Positions 53,764 through 62,768 of a stretch of 64,000 bases of DNA are shown in pieces. Every line of letters starts with the position of its first letter. The first letter of the stretch is position 1. The translations under genes and the position numbers were made by a program. Source of the stretch: Rhodospirillaceae bacterium (lineage in GTDB: Bacteria; Pseudomonadota; Alphaproteobacteria; SP197); the NCBI GenBank assembly GCA_002722885.1, contig PBNE01000002.1, positions 1-64,000 of the forward strand, in the 5' to 3' direction. The notes below the pieces were generated by a model. The model was given only the letters and a program-made list of their open reading frames with translations. It made no database searches and was not told where the DNA came from.

Positions 53764-54945
53764 ATGAACGACTGGGATGACGATCTACCGTTTGGGCTGC
53801 CGTTCACGCTGGAGGAGTACGAGCAGCGCATAGCCCGGACGAAAGCCGCCATGGCCGAGGCCGGGATCGATCTGCTAATGGTGACGAGCCCGGAGAACAT
53901 CTACTGGCTCACCGGCTACCGGACGACGGGATACTACGTCTATCAGATCTTCCTGTTGCCGCTCGACGGCACGCCCCAGTTCGTGACCAGCAAGCTGGAG
54001 CACGAATGTGTCCGGGCACTCAGCTGGATCAAGACCGGGCTCACCGTTTTCATGGGCGAAGACGAGGTCGCCAAAACCCTGGAGGGCTTCGACGCCACAG
54101 AAGCCAGGATCGAACGCATCGGCTACGAGGAGCGGGGTTTCTGGTTGCCGCCGCGCATTCTGGATGCGGTGCGCGGACGGTGGGGCAACACGGCGACGGT
54201 CGCTGCCGGACATGTTCTGGAAGACCTGCGGCGCATCAAGTCACCGGCCGAAATCAGCTGTCTGCGTGAAGCCGCGCGCATCGCATCGGTCGGGATGCGC
54301 GCTGGCCTTCAGGCCGTGGCGCCGGGCCGCACCGAAAATGAGGTCGCCGGAGATGTCTATCAGGCGCTGATGGCCGAAGGCGGTGAGCACCCGGCGGGCG
54401 GGCCCTATGTCGTGACGGGCCCGCGTGCGGCCATCACACACATGCTGCCCGAACGGGCCGTGATCGAACCGGGCCATGCGGTCTATTTTGAGGTCGGCGG
54501 CTGCTACAAGCGCTACTCCGGATCCAACATGCGCATGGCCCATGTCGGCCCGCCGGGCAACGAGGCGGCCCATCGCGCGGCAACCTCGATTGAAGCGCTG
54601 GATGCGATGCTCGAGACCATCAAACCGGGCGCGACCTCCCAGGATATCGACCGGGCCGGACGCAGCGTGATGGCACGAGGCGGAACCACAGAGGAATTCC
54701 GCCATCGCGCCGGATACTCCATGGGTGTTGCCTTCGCACCGGGCTGGGGCGAAGGGCTGGTGAACGACATCGCCGAAGGCAACGAACGTCCCCTTGAACC
54801 GGGTATGGCCTTTCACCTGGTGCCGATGGCCGGGTTCCGGGGAGAGGGTAACATGGGCTTCAGCGAAACCGTGCTGGTGTCCACCGACGGCTGCGAGGTG
54901 CTGACCGATGTGCCACGCGAGCTACACATCGTGTCCGCCGGCTAG
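53764..54945 (+). CDS. M24 creatinase-fold hydrolase, ectoine-hydrolase-like
   Basis: A 393-residue pita-bread protein: N-terminal IDLLMVTSPENIYWLTGYRTTGYY, then LRRIKSPAEISCLREAARIAS and ITHMLPERAVIEPGHAVYFE. Metal ligands of true peptidases are replaced: VGGCYKRYSGSNMRM in place of the double-Asp strand and GYSMGVAFAPGWGEG in place of the His loop. The pattern resembles ectoine hydrolase (DoeA) more than Pro-dipeptidase. The His in ITHMLPE is placed like the catalytic His of creatinase. GGGGAG lies six bases ahead of the ATG. It is divergent from the Rieske genes and may hydrolyse a related N-acyl or cyclic substrate. Confidence 0.72.
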   Translation: MNDWDDDLPFGLPFTLEEYEQRIARTKAAMAEAGIDLLMVTSPENIYWLTGYRTTGYYVYQIFLLPLDGTPQFVTSKLEHECVRALSWIKTGLTVFMGEDEVAKTLEGFDATEARIERIGYEERGFWLPPRILDAVRGRWGNTATVAAGHVLEDLRRIKSPAEISCLREAARIASVGMRAGLQAVAPGRTENEVAGDVYQALMAEGGEHPAGGPYVVTGPRAAITHMLPERAVIEPGHAVYFEVGGCYKRYSGSNMRMAHVGPPGNEAAHRAATSIEALDAMLETIKPGATSQDIDRAGRSVMARGGTTEEFRHRAGYSMGVAFAPGWGEGLVNDIAEGNERPLEPGMAFHLVPMAGFRGEGNMGFSETVLVSTDGCEVLTDVPRELHIVSAG

Positions 54946-54959
54946 AAGAGAGAAATGAC

Positions 54960-55460
54960 GTGACGTTTGATCTGGCCGACAACGAGATTCTGAACTTTGC
55001 CTATGGCTCGAATCTGGCCCTGGACTAAGTCCACGAGCAGTGCCCGTAGGCGCGAGCCGTGATGCTTGCGCAACTGCCGAACTACGAGATCCAGCTCCGC
55101 CGTTATTCCACCAACATGAAGGGCGGTATCAGCACAATCATCGAAACCCCCGGCGCGCTGGTCCATGGCGCCATCTATGCCATTCGACGAACCGAACTGG
55201 ACACGATGGATCAGCTGGAAAACGTCAACAAAGGTCTCTACCTCCGCCAAACATTCTGTGTGCTGGGCGAAGACCAGACCTGGCACCTGGCCGACTTCTA
55301 CCGCGTGGCACAACCGGCCGGGCCCTCTCCTCCCGCGGCATCCTATCTTGCCCTGATGCTGCAGGGTGCGGCGGAACACGAACTGCCCGCGGACTACATC
55401 GCCGGCCTCAGGGCTCTGGCGCCTGCTCCGAAGCTTCGATGTCGAGCGCCGGCACGTTGA
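54960..55460 (+). pseudogene. Gamma-glutamylcyclotransferase-like gene with two in-frame stops
   Basis: From a GTG at 54960 the frame starts like gamma-glutamylcyclotransferase (ILNFAYGSNLALD), then meets TAA at 55026-55028 and TAG at 55047-55049, and goes on in the same frame with VMLAQLPNYEIQLRRYS, GALVHGAIYAIRRTELDTMDQLE and later a family-like tail. Both stops are different codons and not UGA, so recoding does not explain them. The remaining 134 codons from ATG 55059 may be read but lack the glycine-rich loop. The 3' end overlaps the convergent Sel1-like gene. Confidence 0.75.
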
Positions 55461-56751
55461 CGCCGGCCGGCGGCCAGGCCGGCGGGCCCGGTGCAATCAC
55501 AATAGAGCGTTCCTCAGCCTCAGCGATCTGATCATCGCTGAGGCCCTTGCGCAGGTCCTGTGCGAACTGGTGCGACCGGATATAGTCGAGCCCCGGACCG
55601 GTGTTCGAAAGCGCCACAAGCGCCCAGGCATAGGCCTCAACGGGATCGCCCTCGACTCCGTCGCCGGTGGCGTAAAGGAGCGCGATGTCCTGCTGCGCGC
55701 CAAGCAGACCCCAGCGCGCGGCATCGATGGTCTGATCGAAGACCGTGACGCCCTCCGGGCGGACGTAGTTCACGCTTGCGTTCGTGCCGGCCAGAACGAA
55801 CATCGCATCGGCCGAACCAGCCTCTGACGCCCGCACGATCAGCGGTGCCTTGAAGTTGCTCACGAAGAAGACGCCCCAGCCCTCGCTGCCCATGGCAGCC
55901 AGCGACCAGATCGATGCCGGTTCCTTGAAACGGCCACCGATCAGATACCAGTCTGCGGCGGTCTGCTGGTTGGGAATCGCGAGCCTGCCGAAGCGGTACA
56001 TGTCGCCCATCAGTTTGGCCGCCTGTGGCACCTCGGCCTCGGCCAGTGGCAGGAGAACGGCTTCAACCTCGTCATAGCGACCTTCACGAATCAGCATGCG
56101 CGCCTCGGTCACACCGGGCGGATCGAGTTCGACATAGGGGCCGGGCCATGTCTGATCACCATAACCCCAATCCGGCGTGATCGTGATGCCCCAGATGTCC
56201 GGTGGCACACCCTCGACGGCGAAGGACACGCCGTCGCGCACGCGAACAAGACGCTGCTCCGATCCCGGCCAGCCGAGCCAGGCCTCGGTCATCAAACCAT
56301 AGACCCATTTTGCCATAGGGCTCAGAGATGCGAGAGTTTCGTCCTCGGCCAGGGGTTCTGTGAAGACGGGCGGCGGCCCGATCATGAGGCTGGCCAGCGA
56401 CGCCACAAGCTCGACACGCGCCGCTAGGTCACTCCATGGCTGGGTCATGATGATCTGGACCTGATCGAGGCCCTGGTCACCGGGAATCAGAATGACACTG
56501 ATGGCGCTGCCCGTGTCCGATTGTCCGACCACGACGGGTCCGATGTAGGGATCGTCGATCTCGACGAACCCCTCCGCCGAGAACAGATCGCTCGACGCCA
56601 CCGTGTCGATCACGATCTGTCCGTCGACCGGGAGCGAATCGGCCCGGCTTTCCGACCGCCAGATGAGGAAGCAACAGGCCAGACAAGTCGCATACAGACC
56701 GTTTCTGGCTTGGCCGGTGACGGTTCGATGGATCAGCGCTGAAAACGACAT
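55408..56751 (-). CDS. Exported protein with Sel1/TPR-like repeats
   Basis: A 447-residue protein with an N-terminal signal region (hydrophobic GLYATCLACCFLIW, then SRADS). The C-terminal half contains helical repeats of the Sel1 kind: LMGDMYRFGRLAIPNQQTAADWYLIGG and IALLYATGDGVEGDPVEAYAWALVALS. The first half lacks a known motif. Such repeat proteins serve as periplasmic scaffolds. It stands between a decayed gene and the potABCD-like operon, divergent from the latter. The ATG at 56751 is chosen as it gives the signal peptide; a 50-residue upstream extension looks non-coding. Confidence 0.6.
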   Translation of the reverse strand: MSFSALIHRTVTGQARNGLYATCLACCFLIWRSESRADSLPVDGQIVIDTVASSDLFSAEGFVEIDDPYIGPVVVGQSDTGSAISVILIPGDQGLDQVQIIMTQPWSDLAARVELVASLASLMIGPPPVFTEPLAEDETLASLSPMAKWVYGLMTEAWLGWPGSEQRLVRVRDGVSFAVEGVPPDIWGITITPDWGYGDQTWPGPYVELDPPGVTEARMLIREGRYDEVEAVLLPLAEAEVPQAAKLMGDMYRFGRLAIPNQQTAADWYLIGGRFKEPASIWSLAAMGSEGWGVFFVSNFKAPLIVRASEAGSADAMFVLAGTNASVNYVRPEGVTVFDQTIDAARWGLLGAQQDIALLYATGDGVEGDPVEAYAWALVALSNTGPGLDYIRSHQFAQDLRKGLSDDQIAEAEERSIVIAPGPPAWPPAGVNVPALDIEASEQAPEP

Positions 56752-56863
56752 GGCGGGATCATGGAACGGTGCGGACGGCGAAAACAAGGCAAATGCAAGG
56801 GAGTCACCGATTGTCGTGCGATTCTTGTCAGGCGGGCACCACCGCCGGAGGTCAAAAAAACGG

Positions 56864-56910
56864 CAGGAATTCGGACTCCTGTTGACATCTTGGCCGCTCA
56901 AATGCGACTT
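56864..56910 (+). promoter_or_regulatory. Possible promoter/operator of the ABC importer operon
   Basis: TTGACA at 56882-56887 could be a -35 box; the matching -10 region (about 56905) is weak. Just upstream, CAGGA and TCCTG form an inverted repeat (56864-56881) next to a run of seven A. The position about 100 bases ahead of the ATPase gene fits, but support is thin. Confidence 0.3.
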
Positions 56911-56988
56911 GTCTGCGCGGTTCCGTAAGAAGTCAGAACGACCGGCGGGCCACTTTCCTCAGGCTAAAGGGCGGGACACCAGCAACAG

Positions 56989-58110
56989 ATGACCGATACA
57001 GGGCACAACCGTTCGGCTGGCGCGAACGAACCTCTCGTTCGCTTTGAAAATGTACAAAAGACCTACGATGGCGAGATTCTGGTCGTGAAAGACCTCAATC
57101 TTGACGTCGAGCGCGGAGAGTTTCTCACGCTGCTCGGCCCGTCCGGGTCCGGCAAGACCACCACGCTGATGATGCTGGCGGGCTTCGAATCAGCGACCCA
57201 CGGCGATATCACGCTGGACGGCCGTTCACTGATGTCGGTGCCACCGCACAAGCGTGACATCGGCATGGTCTTCCAGAATTACGCTCTCTTCCCGCATATG
57301 ACGGTGCACGAGAACCTCGCGTTCCCGCTGCAGTGTCATGGCGTCGACAAGAACCAGCGGGAAGCCAAGATCGGCAAGGTGCTGGAGATGGTCGAACTGA
57401 CTGGCTTCGAGCGACGCCGTCCTGCTCAGCTTTCAGGCGGCCAGCAGCAACGTGTGGCCTTGGCCCGAGCCCTCGTGTTCGAACCCCGCATCGTCCTAAT
57501 GGACGAGCCGCTGGGTGCTCTTGACAAGAAGCTCCGTGAGCAGATGCAGCTCGAGATGAAGCACATACACGAAAATGTCGGTCTGACTTTTGTCTACGTG
57601 ACTCACGATCAGAGTGAAGCGCTGACTATGTCGAACCGAATTGCCGTGTTTGACGACGGCGTTATCCAGCAGCTCGATGGCCCTGAAGAACTCTACGAAC
57701 ACCCGCAGAATGCGTTCGTCGCGCAATTCATTGGCGAAAACAACCGTCTGACCGGCACAATCAAGGACGTTTCTGGTGAATATTGTCAGGTCGAGCTACC
57801 CAGCGGGGATACCGTCAAAGCCTTGGCCGTCAACATCAGTGGGGTCGGCGATACAACTACTCTTTCGTTGCGCCCGGAAGCCATCGTCTTAGATGCGACA
57901 GACGGCGACGGCTGCGACGATATTTACACGGCAACGATCCGGGAAAGCATTTACATGGGTGACCATGTACGGGTTCGTGTTTCGGCCTGCGGCAACGATG
58001 ACTTCGTCATCAAGGTGCCGCGCGGTGCCGGCGGACGCACGATGAATCCGGGTGAGGAAATCAAAATCGGCTGGCGGTCCCAGGACTGCCGGGCGTTGGA
58101 TGCCGCCTGA
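56989..58110 (+). CDS. ABC transporter ATPase, PotA type
   Basis: A 373-residue ATPase with Walker [10 protein letters not shown]-loop [14 protein letters not shown], signature LSGGQQQR, Walker [13 protein letters not shown] and switch VTHDQSEAL, followed by a C-terminal TOBE domain ([10 protein letters not shown]). It energises import by the two permeases downstream with the binding protein encoded between. The polyamine/opine-type family includes spermidine, putrescine, ferric and thiamine importers. Gene order is ATPase, binding protein, PotB, PotC, followed by creatinase, which suggests a guanidino compound such as creatine as cargo. Confidence 0.92.
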   Translation: MTDTGHNRSAGANEPLVRFENVQKTYDGEILVVKDLNLDVERGEFLTLLGPSGSGKTTTLMMLAGFESATHGDITLDGRSLMSVPPHKRDIGMVFQNYALFPHMTVHENLAFPLQCHGVDKNQREAKIGKVLEMVELTGFERRRPAQLSGGQQQRVALARALVFEPRIVLMDEPLGALDKKLREQMQLEMKHIHENVGLTFVYVTHDQSEALTMSNRIAVFDDGVIQQLDGPEELYEHPQNAFVAQFIGENNRLTGTIKDVSGEYCQVELPSGDTVKALAVNISGVGDTTTLSLRPEAIVLDATDGDGCDDIYTATIRESIYMGDHVRVRVSACGNDDFVIKVPRGAGGRTMNPGEEIKIGWRSQDCRALDAA

Positions 58111-58231
58111 CAACAAGGGCGGTGCAGGCAGCCGCGGGGCGGCAGCTTGTGACTTGTATGATGGCCGAGGGCGCGGCAAGCTTCCGAGGTCAGAAGTACA
58201 ACAACAGCAAACCTTCAAGGGAGACAATCAC

Positions 58232-59305
58232 ATGAAGGGTATTTTGAGCGTTTCAGCGGCGGCCCTGTCGGGCGTGGCGCTGGTCGGTCTGACGGCGATT
58301 TCGCCGGCCCAGGCCGAAGACACGATTACTGCCGCCTCATGGGGTGGCGCTTATACGGCCAGCCAGCGCGAGGCTTATTACAAGCCTGCGGCCAAGGAAA
58401 TCGACATGACCGTGCTGGAAGATGAGTGGGGCGGGACGCTCGCGGAAATCCGCGTGCAGGTCGATACCGGCGAATACAAGTGGCACGTGATCGACGGTGA
58501 GTCGGGAACCGCCATGGCCGGCTGTGACGAAGGCGTCCTTGCCGAACTGGACTGGGATATGCTTGGCGGTCAGGATCGTTTTCTTCCTGGCGCCGCGCAT
58601 GATTGCGCAGTCGGTACTATTTCCTGGGCAACGATCTATGCCTATAACGGGGACACCTTCTCAGGTGATAATGCTCCGACGACCATGGCCGACTTCTTCG
58701 ACACGGAGACCTATCCCGGCAAACGTGGCCTCTATGCCGGCTCGCCCGCCGCGAGCATCGAGATGGCTCTAGTTGCCGACGGCGTGCCGACCGGTGAAGT
58801 CTACTCCTACCTGGAAGAGAACGAGGACGAGGCCCTCGATCGCGCCTTCGCCAAGCTCGACTCCATCCGCGATGACATTATCTGGTGGGAAACCGGTGCC
58901 ATGGCTCCCCAGCTTCTGGCTGACGGCGAAGTCGCCATGACCACTGCCTGGAACGGCCGCATCTACAACGCCGTTGTCAACGAAGGCAAAAACTTCGTCA
59001 TCGTCTGGGACGGCCAGATCATTGACTACGATCTCTGGTTCATCCCGGCTGGTCATCCCGAGTATGACCTCGGCATGAAGTTCATCGAGTACGCAAGCCG
59101 TCCGGAAGTCATGGCTCGCCAGTCGCAGTACATCTCGTATGGTCCCACGACCAACGAAGCTGCTGAGCTGATCGATCCAGACATCCTGCAGCATCTGCCG
59201 ACGGCTCCGGCGAACCTGTCGAATGCCATGTGGAGCGACACCATTTGGTGGGCGGACCACGAGGAAGAGCTCACCGAGCGCTTCCAGGTCTGGCGTTCGC
59301 AGTAA
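58232..59305 (+). CDS. ABC transporter substrate-binding protein, PotD/extracellular solute-binding type
   Basis: A 357-residue periplasmic protein with a clear signal peptide (KGILSVSAAALSGVALVGLTAISPAQA, cleaved after AQA at about residue 29). The mature part starts EDTITAASWGGAYTASQREAYY, the solute-binding family 1/PotD start, with VIDGESG, IYAYNGD, GKRGLYAGSPAASIEMAL and SNAMWSDTIWWADH. AAGGGAG precedes the ATG. Many aromatic residues in the mature part fit a cationic ligand. It probably selects the cargo of the importer. A strong hairpin follows the stop. Confidence 0.9.
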   Translation: MKGILSVSAAALSGVALVGLTAISPAQAEDTITAASWGGAYTASQREAYYKPAAKEIDMTVLEDEWGGTLAEIRVQVDTGEYKWHVIDGESGTAMAGCDEGVLAELDWDMLGGQDRFLPGAAHDCAVGTISWATIYAYNGDTFSGDNAPTTMADFFDTETYPGKRGLYAGSPAASIEMALVADGVPTGEVYSYLEENEDEALDRAFAKLDSIRDDIIWWETGAMAPQLLADGEVAMTTAWNGRIYNAVVNEGKNFVIVWDGQIIDYDLWFIPAGHPEYDLGMKFIEYASRPEVMARQSQYISYGPTTNEAAELIDPDILQHLPTAPANLSNAMWSDTIWWADHEEELTERFQVWRSQ

Positions 59306-59319
59306 GACCTTGTTTGGAA

Positions 59320-59344
59320 CGGGGGATGTCTTTGGCATCCCCCG
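59320..59344 (+). terminator. Intra-operon hairpin after the binding-protein gene
   Basis: CGGGGGATG and CATCCCCCG form a perfect nine-base-pair stem with a seven-base loop, 14 bases after the stop and about 50 before the permease gene. Outer TTGGA/TCCAA can add pairs. There is no direct T run, so it likely attenuates or stabilises mRNA, giving more binding protein than permease. Confidence 0.7.
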
Positions 59345-59391
59345 CCTCCAACCCCTGATTTTATCGACACGACGACGAGAGCACTGAGGCA

Positions 59392-60648
59392 ATGGCATCC
59401 ACGGCTGACACTGATGTGATGATGGCCGCCGATGGCGTGCCCCTGAAGATCAAACTCCGCCGCGCAGAGCGCATGCGGAAGGTCTGGGCGCTAGCCCTTG
59501 TGGCTCCCCTCTTCCTCTTCATCCTGGGCGCGTTCATCGTGCCGATAGCCTGGCTACTCATGCAGTCGGTGCAGGACAAGGAAGTTCCCGAATTTCTGAG
59601 CGATACCGCCGAAGCCTTCCAGGCCTGGGACGGCGAAGGTTACCCGCCCGCTGAAGCGATGCTGATCTTCGCCCAGGAGCTTGCCGACGCCGAACGCGGT
59701 GAGTTCGGGCGGGTTTCCAAGCGGCTGAACTACGACATCAGTGGCTTCAAATCGATGCTCAAGAAGACCGCGCGCAACGCCGATGAGCTGGCACTGCTGA
59801 CGCCCGATACGATCTTTGAGGGCTTCGTTGATGTCGACGATGACTGGGAAGACCCGCTTTACTGGGTCGCGATCAAGAACGCATCGTCGAACTTCACCGA
59901 CTACTACCTGCTCTGGGCGCTGGACCTGCAGCGTGACGGCTCGGGCGACATCGTCAGCGTCGACGAAGGCCGGGCGGTCTACTTCGAGGTCCTGATCCGC
60001 ACGGTTGAAATCAGCTTTGCCGTCACGGTGCTCTGCTTCGCGCTGGGCCTTCCGATCGGCTATCTGCTGGCCACCCTGCCGCCGAGCAAGGGCAACCTGC
60101 TCCTGATCCTCGTGCTGCTGCCATTCTGGACCTCCCTTCTGGTGCGGACGACCTCATGGCTGGTTCTGTTGCAGAATCAGGGTCTGGTGAACGACCTGGC
60201 AATATGGATCGGGCTGTGGAACGAACCGCAGGAGCTGATCCGCAACCGCTTCGGCGTCTATGTCGCCATGGTCCACATCCTACTGCCCTTCATGGTTCTG
60301 CCGATGTACTCAGTCATGAAGACCATCAACCCCTGGCACATGCGTGCGGCCGCCTCGCTTGGCGCACCGGGCTGGAAGGCCTTCCTGAAGGTCTACTTCC
60401 CGCAGTGTCTGCCGGGTGTGGGCGCAGGCACGCTGCTGGTTTTCATCCTGTCACTGGGCTACTACATCACCCCGGCGCTGGTCGGCGGGCCTGAAGACCA
60501 GATGATCAGCTACTGGATCGTGCAGAACATGAACGCGGCCAACTGGGGCCTGGGTGCGGCGCTCTCCGTCGTCCTGCTGGTCCTGACCATGGTGATGTTC
60601 TTCATCTACAACCGCTTTGTCGGCATCGACAATCTGAAGGTGAACTGA
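59392..60648 (+). CDS. ABC transporter permease, PotB type with extended periplasmic loop
   Basis: A 418-residue permease. After a cytoplasmic start and a first helix (LALVAPLFLFILGAFIVPIAWLLM) comes a hydrophilic insert of about 130 residues (roughly 60-190, acidic, with DVDDDWEDPLYW) before the six-helix core: EISFAVTVLCFALGLPIGYLLA, LVRTTSWLVLLQNQG and the EAA loop RAAASLGAPGWKAFLKVYFPQ. Typical PotB proteins have about 285 residues, so the insert is extra; similar long forms exist in alphaproteobacteria. It forms the channel with the next gene. Confidence 0.9.
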   Translation: MASTADTDVMMAADGVPLKIKLRRAERMRKVWALALVAPLFLFILGAFIVPIAWLLMQSVQDKEVPEFLSDTAEAFQAWDGEGYPPAEAMLIFAQELADAERGEFGRVSKRLNYDISGFKSMLKKTARNADELALLTPDTIFEGFVDVDDDWEDPLYWVAIKNASSNFTDYYLLWALDLQRDGSGDIVSVDEGRAVYFEVLIRTVEISFAVTVLCFALGLPIGYLLATLPPSKGNLLLILVLLPFWTSLLVRTTSWLVLLQNQGLVNDLAIWIGLWNEPQELIRNRFGVYVAMVHILLPFMVLPMYSVMKTINPWHMRAAASLGAPGWKAFLKVYFPQCLPGVGAGTLLVFILSLGYYITPALVGGPEDQMISYWIVQNMNAANWGLGAALSVVLLVLTMVMFFIYNRFVGIDNLKVN

Positions 60649-60649
60649 G

Positions 60650-61477
60650 ATGGCGCTTCCTTCCTACGCCACCCCACTCGACAAGGCCTGGTACTATTCA
60701 TTCCGGGTGATCTGCGCCCTGATTTTCGCGTTCCTGATCATCCCGATCTTCGTGATCATCCCGCTCAGCTTCAATTCCGAGCCGTACTTCACTTATCCGA
60801 TGCCGGGCTTCTCGTTCCGCTGGTACGCCGAGTTCTTCAACAGTCAGCAGTGGATTCTGGGCCTCAAGAACAGCATCATCGTGGGTGTCTTCGCCACACT
60901 TGTGGCGACCGTTCTGGGCACACTTGCCGCGCTTGGCCTGAATCGGGCGGAGTATCCCGGCAAGTCCGCGATCATGGCGGTGCTGATCTCACCGATCATC
61001 GTGCCGATCGTGATCACGGCCGCGGGCATGTTCTACTTCTATGCCTTCATCGGCCTGACCGGCACGCTGGCGGGCCTCGTGTTCGCACACGCCACAATCG
61101 GTGTGCCCTTCGTGGTCATCACCGTCTCGGCGACGCTGGCCGGTTTCGACAACAACCTGGTCCGCGCCGGCGCCAGCCTGGGTGCCGATCCGGTCAAGGT
61201 GTTCTTCAAGGTCACCATGCCGCTGATTCTGCCGGGCATCGTGTCGGGTGGCCTGTTTGCCTTCATCACGTCGTGGGACGAGCTGGTCATCGCGATCTTC
61301 CTCGCCACGACCGAAGAGCACACCCTGCCCCGCCGCATGTGGTCGGGCATCCGTGAGCTTCTGTCGCCGACCATCATGGCGGTCGCGACCCTGCTGATCC
61401 TGACTTCCATCGCGCTGATGGTCACCATGGAGCTGCTGCGTCGCCGTACCGAGCGTTTGCGCGGCATCCGCAACTAA
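60650..61477 (+). CDS. ABC transporter permease, PotC type
   Basis: A 275-residue permease with six helices, an N-terminal PIFVIIPLSFNSEPYF, the GLKNSIIVGVFATLVATVLGTLAA segment and the EAA loop VRAGASLGADPVKVFFKVTMPLILPG that contacts the ATPase. It begins one base after the PotB-like stop codon. A strong terminator follows at 61501. Confidence 0.92.
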   Translation: MALPSYATPLDKAWYYSFRVICALIFAFLIIPIFVIIPLSFNSEPYFTYPMPGFSFRWYAEFFNSQQWILGLKNSIIVGVFATLVATVLGTLAALGLNRAEYPGKSAIMAVLISPIIVPIVITAAGMFYFYAFIGLTGTLAGLVFAHATIGVPFVVITVSATLAGFDNNLVRAGASLGADPVKVFFKVTMPLILPGIVSGGLFAFITSWDELVIAIFLATTEEHTLPRRMWSGIRELLSPTIMAVATLLILTSIALMVTMELLRRRTERLRGIRN

Positions 61478-61500
61478 GTCGAACCACATCACGAAATACC

Positions 61501-61536
61501 AAGCCGCGGACCCTGTCTGGTCCGCGGCTTTCTCTT
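61501..61536 (+). terminator. Rho-independent terminator after the ABC operon
   Basis: AAGCCGCGGACC and GGTCCGCGGCTT form a perfect twelve-base-pair stem with loop CTGTCT, followed by TCTCTT. It lies 23 bases after the PotC-like stop and ends before the creatinase start at 61549. The creatinase message may come from read-through or its own promoter. Confidence 0.85.
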
Positions 61537-61548
61537 GGAGCCTGAACC

Positions 61549-62757
61549 ATGAGTGATCTCAAAGACATGCTTGTCATCGAAAATGGCGAGCGCGTGAATC
61601 CCACCTTTTCTACCGCCGAGATGACGGCGAGACTGACAAAGTTGCGCGCGCACATGACCGCAGACAACATCGATGCCGTCGTATTCACGTCGATGCACAA
61701 CATCCACTACTACAGCGACTTCCTGTACTGCTCCTTCGGGCGGCCCTATGCGCTGGTCGTCACACAGGACCGCGCCACGACGGTCGCCGCCAACATCGAC
61801 TACGGCCAGCCCGGCCGCCGCAGCGGCGACAACCTGACCTACACCGACTGGCGCCGCGACAACTACTTCCGGGCGGTCCGGCAGCTGTTGGGCAACGCCC
61901 GCAGCGTCGGCGTGGAGTACGACCACATCAACGTCGAGAACCTCAACAAGATGAAGGGCGCCCTGCCAGATGCCAGCTTCAGCAACATCGCGCCCGCCGC
62001 GATGGGCATGCGCATGGTGAAGTCCGACGAGGAGATCGCCCTGATCGAAAGCGCGACCGCGATTGCCGATATCGGCGGCGAGGCCTGTGCCGCCGCGGTG
62101 GCTCCCGGGGTCGCCGAGCACGAGGTCGCGATTGCCGGGACCGATGCGATGGTCCGTGAAATCGCCCGCCGTCACCCCGACAGCGAACTGCGCGACACCT
62201 GGGTCTGGTTCCAGTCCGGCATCAACACCGACGGCGCCCACAATCCAGTTACGACACGCCAGATGCAGGCTGGTGACATTCTGTCACTCAACTGCTTCCC
62301 CATGGTGGCGGGTTACTACGTCGCACTGGAACGCACAATGTTCTGCGAACACGCCAGCGACGAACACCTGCGCTACTGGGAGATCAACTGCGATGTTTAT
62401 CACCACGGGTTGAGCCTGATCAAGCCGGGCGCGCGTTGCTGCGACATCGCGCACGAGCTCAACGACATCTATGCCAGCTATCAGGTGCTCGACAAGCGCA
62501 CCTTTGGCTACGGCCACAGCTTCGGCATCCTGTCCCATTACTACGGACGCGAAGCAGGACTGGAGCTGCGTGAAGACATCGAGACCGTGCTGGAGCCCAA
62601 CATGGTGATCTCGATCGAACCGATGATCACCATTGAAGAGGGGCGCCCCGGCGCCGGCGGCTACCGTGAACACGACATCCTTGTCGTGACCGAAGACGGT
62701 GCCCGCAACATCACCGGATTTCCGGTCGGTCCCGAAAAGAACATCATCAAGGCCTGA
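61549..62757 (+). CDS. creA: Creatinase (creatine amidinohydrolase)
   Basis: The 402-residue protein is highly similar over its full length to Pseudomonas creatinase (about 403 residues): NIHYYSDFLYCSFGRPYALVV, YTDWRRDNYF, the catalytic His (H232 in the Pseudomonas enzyme) in SGINTDGAHNPVTTR, ILSLNCFPMVAGYY, TFGYGHSFGILSHYYGREAG and EPMITIEEGRPGAGGYREHDIL. It splits creatine into sarcosine and urea in the cytoplasm without metal. It follows the importer operon, which suggests creatine uptake. TTGGAG precedes the ATG at 61549. No sarcosine oxidase/dehydrogenase or urease lies in the window. Confidence 0.95.
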   Translation: MSDLKDMLVIENGERVNPTFSTAEMTARLTKLRAHMTADNIDAVVFTSMHNIHYYSDFLYCSFGRPYALVVTQDRATTVAANIDYGQPGRRSGDNLTYTDWRRDNYFRAVRQLLGNARSVGVEYDHINVENLNKMKGALPDASFSNIAPAAMGMRMVKSDEEIALIESATAIADIGGEACAAAVAPGVAEHEVAIAGTDAMVREIARRHPDSELRDTWVWFQSGINTDGAHNPVTTRQMQAGDILSLNCFPMVAGYYVALERTMFCEHASDEHLRYWEINCDVYHHGLSLIKPGARCCDIAHELNDIYASYQVLDKRTFGYGHSFGILSHYYGREAGLELREDIETVLEPNMVISIEPMITIEEGRPGAGGYREHDILVVTEDGARNITGFPVGPEKNIIKA

Positions 62758-62768
62758 CAGCCCGGTGT

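Noticed and set aside
54955..54963. ATG at 54955 as start of the gamma-glutamylcyclotransferase-like gene
   Set aside because: It is followed two codons later by TGA in that frame; the homologous frame begins with the GTG at 54960.
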